DNA from: Lachnospiraceae bacterium
Lineage (GTDB): Bacteria; Bacillota; Clostridia; Lachnospirales; Lachnospiraceae
NCBI GenBank assembly: GCA_030531435.1
Contig: JAUNNN010000007.1
Span: 1 to 61,990 of the forward strand
Reading direction: 5' to 3'
Length of the DNA: 61,990 nt
Shown here: positions 27,404 to 36,196 of the stretch, one piece after another
Numbering within the stretch: position 1 is the stretch's first letter
Layout: each line of letters starts with the position of its first letter
The notes under the pieces: generated by a model
Told to the model about the DNA's origin: nothing
Database searches by the model: none
Seen by the model: only the letters and a program-made list of their open reading frames with translations
Translations under genes and position numbers: made by a program

Positions 27404-28882
27404 CTAGAATCTGAAATATATAAATGGATTATATGTACTATTAACAATAAATAAGAAACATATAAGAAGAAGGATAATAAGCAATACCCTCTTAATCACA
27501 CATAAAACATCAGCAGAAATAGATGCTTTTATTGCTGCTAATCTGCTATTTGAAGTAATAATCTCGCCCCAAGGGAGACAAGCTAATACTCCAACAGCAA
27601 AAATAAATATAGTTTTATTATCAAGATAAAATCTTGGTGAGAATGCAGTGTAATCATATGGCTTTACATGGAACATCATGCCAATATATGGAATTGCCAG
27701 TGTAATGTCCTCTAACTTAAATAGTACCCAACCAAGTACAACTACAAGCATCGAATATATCCATTTCACAAAGGAAGGAATCTTAACATTTATACCTTTC
27801 TTTCTGAAATAACGTTCAATAAGCATAAATAAGCCATGCCATAATCCCCATATTAAATATCCCCATGCAGCACCATGCCAAATTCCTGTTGCAAGGAACA
27901 CAATAAATAAGTTGAAATAGACATTTCCTCTTCTATTACCACCAAGTGGAATATAAAGATAATCTCTAAACCATGTAGATAGAGAAATATGCCATCTTCT
28001 CCAGAATTCTGTAATTGATTTTGAAATGTATGGATAATTGAAGTTTTCATTAAACTCAAATCCAAACATCTTTCCAAGGCCAATAGCCATATCTGAATAA
28101 CCAGAAAAATCAAAATATATCTGAAGTGTATAGAATATTGCACCAATCCATGCGACGCTAGTTCCAATATAATTTACGTCTGCAGTAAATATTTTGTCTG
28201 CAACTTCACCAATTGAATTGGCTAGGATAGCTTTCTTCGCAAGACCTACAATAAATCTTTCTATTCCTCTTGTGAATCTTTCTGTACTTTCATCTCGATT
28301 ATCAAGATAATCCTTGATATCTGTATATCTTACAATAGGTCCAGCAATGAGCTGTGGAAACATTGAAATATATAGTGCAAGATTGATTGGATTTTTCTGG
28401 ACAAGTTCAGTCCTTGTGCCGTTTTCGTTTAACTTATAATCTTCCCTGTATACGTCTATAACATATGACATACCCTGGAATGTAAAGAATGAAATACCAA
28501 TTGGAAGTGCAATTTCAGGAATAGTCAGATTCTCATTAAATAAGTCATGTACTGTGCTCATAATAAGCATAAAGTACTTAAAATAAATAAGGAGTCCAAG
28601 ATTGTAGATTATTGTGACTACTAAAGCTGCTTTTTTGCTTGAAGATGTCTTTTTATTACCATCTGCCTCTTTTACTGCAAAACTATGGATAAGCATTCCA
28701 AGAGAGTAGTTTCCAACTATTGATGCGAGCATCAATAAGATGTACTTTGGTTCCCCAAAGGCATAGAAAAATAAACTTCCGATAAGCAGAAAAATATTTC
28801 TGCTTTTTTTCGGAAGTATATAGTATCCGATAATCATTATCGGCAAGAATATACACAAAAAGATAATTGAACTAAATACCAT
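27404..28882 (-). CDS. MBOAT-family O-acyltransferase (AlgI/DltB-like)
   Basis: Protein of 492 residues with about eleven membrane segments. The MBOAT signature includes TEFWRRWHISLSTWFRDYLY (His298) and the likely catalytic His336 in ATGIWHGAAWGYLIWGLWHG. Such proteins pass acyl groups across the membrane to polysaccharide or teichoic acid acceptors. The AlgJ/DHHW-like partner downstream points to a polysaccharide acetylation system and not D-alanylation, for which dltA, dltC and dltD would be expected. The gene overlaps the glycosyltransferase gene by one base. Confidence 0.88.
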   Translation of the reverse strand: MVFSSIIFLCIFLPIMIIGYYILPKKSRNIFLLIGSLFFYAFGEPKYILLMLASIVGNYSLGMLIHSFAVKEADGNKKTSSSKKAALVVTIIYNLGLLIYFKYFMLIMSTVHDLFNENLTIPEIALPIGISFFTFQGMSYVIDVYREDYKLNENGTRTELVQKNPINLALYISMFPQLIAGPIVRYTDIKDYLDNRDESTERFTRGIERFIVGLAKKAILANSIGEVADKIFTADVNYIGTSVAWIGAIFYTLQIYFDFSGYSDMAIGLGKMFGFEFNENFNYPYISKSITEFWRRWHISLSTWFRDYLYIPLGGNRRGNVYFNLFIVFLATGIWHGAAWGYLIWGLWHGLFMLIERYFRKKGINVKIPSFVKWIYSMLVVVLGWVLFKLEDITLAIPYIGMMFHVKPYDYTAFSPRFYLDNKTIFIFAVGVLACLPWGEIITSNSRLAAIKASISADVLCVIKRVLLIILLLICFLFIVNSTYNPFIYFRF

Positions 28883-29637
28883 TATTCACCTGCGGCGCTT
28901 CTCATCTGAGAGAGAGTCCACTTAACAACCTCTGCACTCTTCTTGTTAAATGCACGAGATCTTAAATCTTTAACCTGCTGTAAATACTGAAGTGTAACCT
29001 TGCTAGAAAGCTTTGATTCACCTGTAGGACGTGCCTGGAACTTATATGGGATTTCTACAACCTTCTTATAACTACCCATTGCAAGTACTTCTACTAAAAT
29101 TTTCCATCCAATTGGCTGAAGATCTGCATCTTTAATACAGTCTCTTTCAAACATAAACAAGCCACTTGTTGGATCTGTAATCTTTTTAAGACATGGAAGT
29201 AGAATCTTACCAATATATCTAGCAACTGCTGATACAAGCTTTCTGTATGGTCCAAGTCCACCGTCGCTTCCACCAGGGATAAATCTTGATGGAACACAGA
29301 AATCATATCCTGCCTCAAGAGCATGATACATATATTTAAGAATTGTAGGTGGATGCTGTAAATCTGCATCCATAACTGCAATATAGTCACCTTCTGCAAG
29401 ATTAAATCCTTCAAGAACGGCTGTTGCAAGTCCTGTTTTGCCTTCTCTGTGTTTAAGTCTTACATTCTTATTTTCATCCATAACCTTCTTTATAGCATCA
29501 ACAGTATTATCAGTACTGTCATCTACAAAGATTATTTCATATTCAATGCCTTTAAGGGCATAATCAATCTGATTTGCAAGAGGTCCAACATTTTCTGATT
29601 CATTGAATGTAGGAACTACTATTGATACTTTACTCAT
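28882..29637 (-). CDS. Family 2 glycosyltransferase, polyprenyl-phosphate sugar synthase type
   Basis: Protein of 251 residues with a GT-A fold: VSIVVPTFNESENVGPLANQ at the N-terminus, the metal-binding DADLQHPP, and the conserved PSRFIPGG and DPTSGLFMF segments of dolichyl/polyprenyl-phosphate mannose synthases. No membrane helix is evident, so it acts at the inner face of the membrane, charging a lipid phosphate with a sugar that later enzymes could use outside. It starts 2 bases after uvrB. The donor sugar is unknown. Confidence 0.85.
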   Translation of the reverse strand: MSKVSIVVPTFNESENVGPLANQIDYALKGIEYEIIFVDDSTDNTVDAIKKVMDENKNVRLKHREGKTGLATAVLEGFNLAEGDYIAVMDADLQHPPTILKYMYHALEAGYDFCVPSRFIPGGSDGGLGPYRKLVSAVARYIGKILLPCLKKITDPTSGLFMFERDCIKDADLQPIGWKILVEVLAMGSYKKVVEIPYKFQARPTGESKLSSKVTLQYLQQVKDLRSRAFNKKSAEVVKWTLSQMRSAAGE

Positions 29638-29639
29638 TC

Positions 29640-31619
29640 TTATAACTCCTGAAGTGTAAGTTTTAACTCTTTAAGCTTATCTCTAAGTTCTGCAGCAACT
29701 TCAAAATTAAGGTCTGCGGCTGCTTTACGCATGCTCTTATCAATTTTTTCTATAAGCTTCTCTAATTCTTTTCTGTTCATAGATTCAGGATCTTTATCAA
29801 ATCGCATTTCTTCCTGAGCAATCTGCTTAGAAATACTTATAACATCTCTTACAGCCTTCTTAATTGTCTGTGGTGTTATGCCATGCTCTTTGTTATATTC
29901 TTCCTGAATATTTCTTCTTCTGTTCGTTTCGTTTATTGCATTTCTCATGGAATCAGTCATGTTATCTGCATACATTATTACATGACCTTCTGAGTTTCTG
30001 GCTGCTCGACCTATTGTCTGAATAAGCGATGTCTCTGAACGAAGAAATCCTTCTTTATCAGCATCTAAAATTGCTACGAGCGTTATTTCTGGAATATCAA
30101 GTCCTTCTCTAAGAAGATTGATTCCAACTAGAACATCAAAAACATCTAGACGCATATCTCTGATTATCTGTGCTCTTTCGAGAGTATCAACATCTGAATG
30201 CAGGTATTTAACACGTATCCCAACATCCTTCATATAATCAGTAAGGTCTTCTGCCATACGTTTTGTAAGGGTAGTAACTAGAACTTTATTATGACCTGCT
30301 GTTTCTTTTTTAATCTCCGAAATAAGATCATCAATCTGGCCATCTGTAGGTCTTACAGATATTTCTGGATCAAGAAGACCTGTTGGTCTAATAACCTGTT
30401 CTACTCTTTCAAGTTCGTGCTCCTCTTCATAAACAGATGGAGTTGCAGAAACGAACATCATCTGGTCTATTTTACCTTCAAACTCTTCAAAGTTCAAGGG
30501 ACGATTATCCTTGGCAGATGGTAGTCTGAAGCCATAATCAACAAGATTTGTCTTTCTTGCCTGATCTCCATTATACATTCCTCGAATCTGTGGAATTGTA
30601 ATATGAGACTCATCTATGATAATGAGATAATCATCTGGGAAGAAGTTCATAAGAGTATATGGTGTGCCACCAGGCTCTCCACCATATAAATGTCTTGAAT
30701 AGTTTTCTATTCCTGAACAGAATCCAGTTTCTCTTAACATCTCAATGTCAAATCGGGTTCTTTCATCTATTCTTTGAGCTTCTAACAGTTTATTTTCACT
30801 CTTAAAATACTTAACTCTTTCCGTAAGCTCAGCTTCAATTGTCGCTGCAGCTGCCTCAATCATACTTCTTGGTATGACATAGTGAGATGCCGGAAAAATA
30901 GAAAGATGGTTAAGCTCAGATTTTCTATTACCTGTAAGCGGATCAATTTCTGTAATTCTGTCTATTTCATCTCCGAAGAACTCAATTCTAACAGCAACAT
31001 CTGATTCCCATGCAGGAAAGACCTCTATTGTATCTCCCATTACCCTGAATTTTCCACGAGTGAAATCCATCTGGTTACGCTCATAGCTAATATCAATAAG
31101 CTCTCTAATGACTTCATCTCTATCCTTTGTCATTCCAGGACGTAAGGATACAATCATTTTAATATATTCAACAGGAGAACCAAGACCATATATACACGAA
31201 ACCGAAGATACAACAATTACATCTTTTCTCTCTGCTAAAGATGCTGTTGCTGATAATCTTAGCTTATCAATTTCATCATTAACAGATGAATCTTTTTCAA
31301 TGAATGTATCCGTCGATGGTACATAAGCCTCTGGCTGGTAATAGTCGTAGTAGGATACAAAGTATTCCACTGCGTTCTCAGGGAAGAATTCCTTCATCTC
31401 AGAATACAGCTGTCCTGCTAAAGTCTTGTTATGTGAAATGATGAGAGTTGGCTTCTGTAACTGCTGTATTACATTAGCCATTGTAAAGGTTTTACCAGAA
31501 CCTGTAACACCTTTTAGTGTCATAAACTGGTTACCCTCTTTAAATCCCTTTACAAGCTTCTCTATTGCCTCAGGCTGATCGCCTGTTGGTTTGTATTCTG
31601 ATTGTAATTTAAACTCCAT
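29640..31619 (-). CDS. uvrB: Excinuclease ABC subunit B
   Basis: Protein of 659 residues. The ATG at 31617-31619 is preferred: it gives the usual [20 protein letters not shown] start and has AAAGGG just upstream. A start at 31640 lacks a site. It is a helicase-like damage verifier with Walker [17 protein letters not shown], the beta-hairpin region [14 protein letters not shown], motif [11 protein letters not shown] and the C-terminal UVR domain [20 protein letters not shown] that binds UvrC. It follows the SDR gene after 27 bases. No GAAC-N4-GTTC LexA box was seen upstream of it or of the SDR gene. Confidence 0.97.
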   Translation of the reverse strand: MEFKLQSEYKPTGDQPEAIEKLVKGFKEGNQFMTLKGVTGSGKTFTMANVIQQLQKPTLIISHNKTLAGQLYSEMKEFFPENAVEYFVSYYDYYQPEAYVPSTDTFIEKDSSVNDEIDKLRLSATASLAERKDVIVVSSVSCIYGLGSPVEYIKMIVSLRPGMTKDRDEVIRELIDISYERNQMDFTRGKFRVMGDTIEVFPAWESDVAVRIEFFGDEIDRITEIDPLTGNRKSELNHLSIFPASHYVIPRSMIEAAAATIEAELTERVKYFKSENKLLEAQRIDERTRFDIEMLRETGFCSGIENYSRHLYGGEPGGTPYTLMNFFPDDYLIIIDESHITIPQIRGMYNGDQARKTNLVDYGFRLPSAKDNRPLNFEEFEGKIDQMMFVSATPSVYEEEHELERVEQVIRPTGLLDPEISVRPTDGQIDDLISEIKKETAGHNKVLVTTLTKRMAEDLTDYMKDVGIRVKYLHSDVDTLERAQIIRDMRLDVFDVLVGINLLREGLDIPEITLVAILDADKEGFLRSETSLIQTIGRAARNSEGHVIMYADNMTDSMRNAINETNRRRNIQEEYNKEHGITPQTIKKAVRDVISISKQIAQEEMRFDKDPESMNRKELEKLIEKIDKSMRKAAADLNFEVAAELRDKLKELKLTLQEL

Positions 31620-31646
31620 AATACCCTTTATATCTTTCATAATTGC

Positions 31647-32447
31647 TTATGGTTGCTTACCAATATACGCTAAAATACCACCATCAACATATAATATATG
31701 TCCATTTACGGCATTTGATGCATCTGATGCAAGGAAAACAGCAGGACCAGTTAACTCTTCTGGTTTAAGCCAACGATTTGCTGGTGTCTTTGCACAAATA
31801 AACTGATCGAAAGGATGTCTGCTACCATCAGCCTGTCTCTCACGGAGTGGTGCTGTCTGAGGAGTTTCAATATAACCAGGTCCTAAACCATTACACTGAA
31901 TGTTATACTGTCCATACTCAGAGCAGATATTTCTTGTAAGCATCTTTAATCCACCCTTAGCTGAAGCGTACGCTGACACTGTTTCTCTACCAAGTTCAGA
32001 CATCATTGAACATATGTTAATAATCTTTCCATGTCCTTTTTCAATCATTCCAGGAATAACAGCCTTAGAAACAATAAAAGGTGCATTAAGATCTACATCA
32101 ATAACCTGTCTAAACTGTTCAGCAGTCATCTCTGTCATAGGAATTCTCTTAATAATACCTGCATTATTAACTAAAATATCTATTACTCCAACTTCTTCAT
32201 TTATTTTTTTTACAAGTTCATTTACAGAATTTTCATCCGTAACGTCACAGACATAACCATGAGCCTTTATGCCCTTTTCTTCATATGCTTTAATGCCTTT
32301 ATCTACAAGTTCCTGATTGATATCGTTAAAGCATATTGTTGCCCCCTGTTCAGCATATGCAGATGCAATGGCAAATCCTATACCATATGATGCTCCTGTT
32401 ATAAGTGCAACCTTTCCCTCTAAAGAAAAATTTAAAAATTCAGACAA
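31647..32447 (-). CDS. Short-chain dehydrogenase, gluconate 5-dehydrogenase type
   Basis: Protein of 266 residues starting at TTG (32445-32447), which has a perfect AAGGAGG about 8 bases upstream. An in-frame ATG at 32492 has none. Classical SDR: cofactor loop TGASYGIG, NNAG, catalytic Ser in INICSMMSE and the YxxxK of SAYASAKGG, ending with the usual GHILYVDGG. Overall it resembles gluconate 5-dehydrogenase/2-keto-3-deoxygluconate oxidoreductase (IdnO/KduD-like) enzymes of sugar-acid metabolism. Substrate is inferred. It sits between a polysaccharide esterase gene and uvrB. Confidence 0.82.
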   Translation of the reverse strand: MSEFLNFSLEGKVALITGASYGIGFAIASAYAEQGATICFNDINQELVDKGIKAYEEKGIKAHGYVCDVTDENSVNELVKKINEEVGVIDILVNNAGIIKRIPMTEMTAEQFRQVIDVDLNAPFIVSKAVIPGMIEKGHGKIINICSMMSELGRETVSAYASAKGGLKMLTRNICSEYGQYNIQCNGLGPGYIETPQTAPLRERQADGSRHPFDQFICAKTPANRWLKPEELTGPAVFLASDASNAVNGHILYVDGGILAYIGKQP

Positions 32448-32531
32448 AATACCTTCCTCCTTAAAAATTTCAAGCTTTTTATTAACTGGCATTGCAGATG
32501 CAGTAATTATTCTGTCTATATGGCTTTAATA

Positions 32532-33374
32532 TTATTTCCCACTTACCTTGAACTGAGAAGCAGTTTGAGCTGCCCCTACTCCTGCAAGGTTTAATGCAAC
32601 CTGATTATAATGAACCTGATCCACTAGATAATCTTCAGACAAAGAATGTAATACCCCTGTGCCCAAAGTAAAGTATGGACTATTTTCACATAGCATCTTT
32701 TGTGTAGCAATGACATTATCCATTGCTGTAGGTCTATATTTCCAATTGCCTGGTAATACAATAAATACCTGTTCAAGTCCATTATCAATTAATGGCGCAA
32801 ATAATACAGAAATATCGTTTATATAGGTTTCAGGAGGCGTATTTACGTCTGATTCACCTTGAAGCCATACACAATATTTATGTCTTACTGTTACACCATT
32901 TTTCTTACACCAGTTAAGTGTATCTGTATACTTACTTAAAAACTGCTCCTGAGCTAAAGGATGCTTCCAAAAGCCATCTATACTAGTACCACCCTTTGCT
33001 GCATAAACCGCCATTACAGGTACTCCTGTTGACTCATAATATGTTTTTGCAAAGGCTGAAGCCATAGTTCCACCAGGATTTCTACCAACGAAAACACCCT
33101 TTTCATCCATTCCTATAGGCTCTACAAGGTCTTTTAACCCAGTAAAATTAATCCCATCTACAAATTCATATCCCGTTCCTTTTGCAATTTCTGGAGCAAG
33201 CGCTGGATTACCACCAGGGCCTTCCATATTGCTCTGTCCTGCAAAAATAACTAAGTCTACTGTCTTTGACTTTGATTTAGTATTCTTTTTAGCTGCAAAT
33301 ACTTCATTTGTCTGCATAGATACAACTAGCATTACTATAACAAGAAAGGCTATTATTTTTATACCTTTATTCAT
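32532..33374 (-). CDS. Secreted SASA/CE6-family carbohydrate acetyl esterase
   Basis: Protein of 280 residues from the ATG at 33372-33374, chosen because AGGAG lies 12 bases upstream but abuts the alternative ATG at 33386. An N-terminal signal peptide (KIIAFLVIVMLVVSMQ, probable cleavage after VFA) precedes an SGNH fold: VIFAGQSNMEG carries the nucleophile serine, WLQGESDVN the conserved Glu/Ser, and DYLVDQVHYN the catalytic Asp and His. Members of carbohydrate esterase family 6 remove acetyl groups from xylan and other sugars. It would act outside the cell. Confidence 0.85.
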   Translation of the reverse strand: MNKGIKIIAFLVIVMLVVSMQTNEVFAAKKNTKSKSKTVDLVIFAGQSNMEGPGGNPALAPEIAKGTGYEFVDGINFTGLKDLVEPIGMDEKGVFVGRNPGGTMASAFAKTYYESTGVPVMAVYAAKGGTSIDGFWKHPLAQEQFLSKYTDTLNWCKKNGVTVRHKYCVWLQGESDVNTPPETYINDISVLFAPLIDNGLEQVFIVLPGNWKYRPTAMDNVIATQKMLCENSPYFTLGTGVLHSLSEDYLVDQVHYNQVALNLAGVGAAQTASQFKVSGK

Positions 33375-33407
33375 GTTAATAATCATCTCCTAAGCTCATA
33401 ATTTATA

Positions 33408-35309
33408 TTACTTTATTTCAAACGAATCAAAAAGCACTACTTCAGAATCAGGTTTAGTAGTATCAAAATAATAACTGTCTATGGCGCCTCGCTTCGTATC
33501 AAATATTGAAAAAGCTGTTATTTCATTACTTGCTAAATAAGGAACGTTTTCTGGTAGTTCTTTTTTATTTGGACTAACTGGCTCAAGTCCCTCTGGATCA
33601 CCGTACACTGCGTAGTTATTCACATTCCATGTATCTTTAATTATATAATATGGATCATTTTTATTAAATGAGGTTGGTAATGTAAATCTTGCATCTTTTT
33701 CTGTATAAACTCCGCCATAAGAGTTTCCAACATTGGATGTCTGCAAATAATTCAATCCATTTTCTGTTACAAATCTGTTCCACAGATGCGAATGACCATT
33801 TATAACAAGATTAACATTATACTGTTCAAATAATGGTTCTAGCTGATTTTTGATAAAATCATCCTCTATTGGATAATCATACGTCATCATTGTCTGACCA
33901 GTTATAGGATATTTAACCTTTTTAGGTACTGGATCTGTAAATGCTGGAATACTGTTATTTCCTAAAGAATGGTTATCAAAATGATACATTACAATTTTAT
34001 ACTTTGCATTTCTAAACTCGTCACTTTTTAATTCCTTCTCAAGGAATTCATACTGCCTAGAACCTTTTACGACTGGTTCAAAAATAAACTGGCCAAATCC
34101 ATATGTATCTTCACCCATTCCTGGTATTTCTGAATATTTACCAGGTGTACCAATATTATATAATCTCCAAATTCTATTTACTTCTAATACTATAACTCTA
34201 GCGTCTGCGATAGAAAAAGCGTAGTAGTGGTTATAGTCTTTTTCATCTGAGGATTTTCCAAAAATTTCATCATAAGTAATAGTATTAAATGAATTATTAA
34301 GAATAAACTCTCTTTGACCCTCTTCATCACTAATGTCGGCTTTATTATCAAGTAATTTATTTGCATAGTTTCTTGGCTTTGGATTATTAAACTGCTCGCT
34401 TAATGATTTCTTCTCAGAATACACTCCCATGTACTCATGATTTCCTAGGGCTGTAAATACAGGAACATTCTGAAGTAATGGTGCTCCCTTATATGTAACT
34501 CCATTAATGCTGTGCTCCGCATTTCCTTGTAGCACTCTAAAGAATGCATTATCGCTGTCAAACCACATGTATGCACTATCTGGAACATCTACCAGGTCAC
34601 CATCTATAAACACAGCGCCTATATCAGGTACTGTTTCAAATGCTTTTTCAATATTTGCAGCGCACATTTCTTTATTCTGATGATCAGATGTAATTAAAAT
34701 CTTTAAATCACTATCAGCCATGTTTAAACTATTAAGACTGTAAGTATTACTTATCTTGCCATCACTTCTTACAAAATAAGCTTCTTTCGCGTTTTCTCCA
34801 TTATTTATAGGCAATCCGTCAACTGTTGCCATATGTCTATAAATATCTCTTGAAATAGATGCATCGTCTCTAGTTTTTTCAGTGTCACCACCACGCATTC
34901 TTGAAAGCTTTACTGTGTCAGCATCAATGTTTCTCTTCATATTCGGGAGAACAACTTCATTCTTTTCACATGGTTCTAGAGTAAACCACACTACATCTAT
35001 AGAAGTTTCTGTTGGATTCATAAGAATAGGATCTGTGTACATTTTACTTACTTCAAGATCTGCATAGATATTTTCATCATAGTCTTCATCAATGATTATC
35101 TCTTCAGGGATATCTTCAATTACTTCTTTTTCATCATATACATTAATCACTTCTATTTCTTTTTCCTCTACAGTATCAGTAACTTCCTCAGATTTTGAAA
35201 AAATGTTTTTGCATATGAATATAATCGCAACTATTAATGCAATAGCTATAAATGCTGCTGCAACAAGAGTTTTTCTGTTTTTATTATCGCTTTTTAGATT
35301 TATATTCAT
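33408..35309 (-). CDS. Membrane-anchored metallophosphoesterase
   Basis: Protein of about 633 residues from the ATG at 35307-35309; the start is uncertain because neither this nor a TTG two codons upstream has a clear ribosome binding site. A signal anchor (about 15-35) is followed by a very acidic linker (about 41-82), a beta domain and a calcineurin-like catalytic domain: ILITSDHQ, FIDGDLVD, ALGNHEYMG, YHFDNHS and INGHSHLWNR supply the two-metal site. The fold resembles purple acid phosphatase relatives. It is expected to work on the cell surface. Substrate unknown. Confidence 0.8.
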   Translation of the reverse strand: MNINLKSDNKNRKTLVAAAFIAIALIVAIIFICKNIFSKSEEVTDTVEEKEIEVINVYDEKEVIEDIPEEIIIDEDYDENIYADLEVSKMYTDPILMNPTETSIDVVWFTLEPCEKNEVVLPNMKRNIDADTVKLSRMRGGDTEKTRDDASISRDIYRHMATVDGLPINNGENAKEAYFVRSDGKISNTYSLNSLNMADSDLKILITSDHQNKEMCAANIEKAFETVPDIGAVFIDGDLVDVPDSAYMWFDSDNAFFRVLQGNAEHSINGVTYKGAPLLQNVPVFTALGNHEYMGVYSEKKSLSEQFNNPKPRNYANKLLDNKADISDEEGQREFILNNSFNTITYDEIFGKSSDEKDYNHYYAFSIADARVIVLEVNRIWRLYNIGTPGKYSEIPGMGEDTYGFGQFIFEPVVKGSRQYEFLEKELKSDEFRNAKYKIVMYHFDNHSLGNNSIPAFTDPVPKKVKYPITGQTMMTYDYPIEDDFIKNQLEPLFEQYNVNLVINGHSHLWNRFVTENGLNYLQTSNVGNSYGGVYTEKDARFTLPTSFNKNDPYYIIKDTWNVNNYAVYGDPEGLEPVSPNKKELPENVPYLASNEITAFSIFDTKRGAIDSYYFDTTKPDSEVVLFDSFEIK

Positions 35310-35334
35310 ATACAATCACTAAAACACATTCACA

Positions 35335-36195
35335 CTACTTAAGTAACGCAATTGCTGTCAATACTAAAACAATGCCTATTATTTCATAAATACTTAATAC
35401 TTCTTTAAATACAATGAAGCCAAACACAGTTGCCATTATTGGCTCAATACATGCCATAACTGCTGCCTTTGTATTTTCAATCATTGTAAGGCCTTTTGTG
35501 TAAAACATATATGGTAAAACTGTAACAATAACTGATGTTCCAATAACATAAAGCATATTACTTCCGATATTGCCGACCATCAGCTTAGAAACAACCTCAC
35601 CTGGCTTTGTAATAAATAAAAGCGCTATTGATGAAAAAAGAAAACTATAAAAAGTAATTGTATATGGTCCATAGCCCTTATTTATTGCAAATCTTGAAAA
35701 AATACTATATAAACCATATCCAAGACCCGATCCTAGTCCAAATAAAATGCCCATAATTGGAAGATTAAGACCCTCTCCGATTATCCCAGTAACAAAAATG
35801 CATCCAATTAGTGCAATTGCTACGCAAATAATATTTCTTTTTGTAATCTTTTCCCTAAAAAATAGAGCTGATAAAAGCATTACAAATACTGGAGATGTAT
35901 ATAAAAGCACAGCTGCAACTGACATTGATGTCATCTGGATTGTTGTAAAATAGCAAAATCCAAAAAATGTTAAGCTAAATATTCCTGCTCCTATAAAAAT
36001 CCATATATCTTTTATTTTAATCTTTAAAGCTTCTTTATTTGTTATTAGTAAAAAAAGTGTCAACAAAACAGTCGACACTATCATTCTTACTAAACAAATT
36101 TCTATACTTGTAAGAGCTGCACCTGCTAAGCCTCTTACAAATATTCCCATAGCTCCCCAAAGGGAACCTGCAATTATTACAAATAATGTACCCAT
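35335..36195 (-). CDS. EamA-family (DMT superfamily) transporter
   Basis: Protein of 286 residues with ten hydrophobic helices arranged as two EamA repeats (halves about 1-135 and 145-286), with the typical start of SLWGAMGIFVRGL and the repeat-end motif EPIMATVFGFIVFKEVLSIYEIIGI. Members move small metabolites, mostly outward. The substrate is unknown. It starts one base after the GH9 stop codon, so the two genes are probably coupled. A role in handling a product of that enzyme is possible but not shown. Confidence 0.85.
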   Translation of the reverse strand: MGTLFVIIAGSLWGAMGIFVRGLAGAALTSIEICLVRMIVSTVLLTLFLLITNKEALKIKIKDIWIFIGAGIFSLTFFGFCYFTTIQMTSMSVAAVLLYTSPVFVMLLSALFFREKITKRNIICVAIALIGCIFVTGIIGEGLNLPIMGILFGLGSGLGYGLYSIFSRFAINKGYGPYTITFYSFLFSSIALLFITKPGEVVSKLMVGNIGSNMLYVIGTSVIVTVLPYMFYTKGLTMIENTKAAVMACIEPIMATVFGFIVFKEVLSIYEIIGIVLVLTAIALLK

Positions 36196-36196
36196 T

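Noticed and set aside
27404-28882. MBOAT gene as dltB of teichoic-acid D-alanylation
   Set aside because: dltA, dltC and dltD are absent, and the AlgJ/DHHW-like partner points to polysaccharide acetylation.
31620-31700. LexA box before uvrB
   Set aside because: No GAAC-N4-GTTC or close variant was found there or upstream of the SDR gene at 32448-32531.
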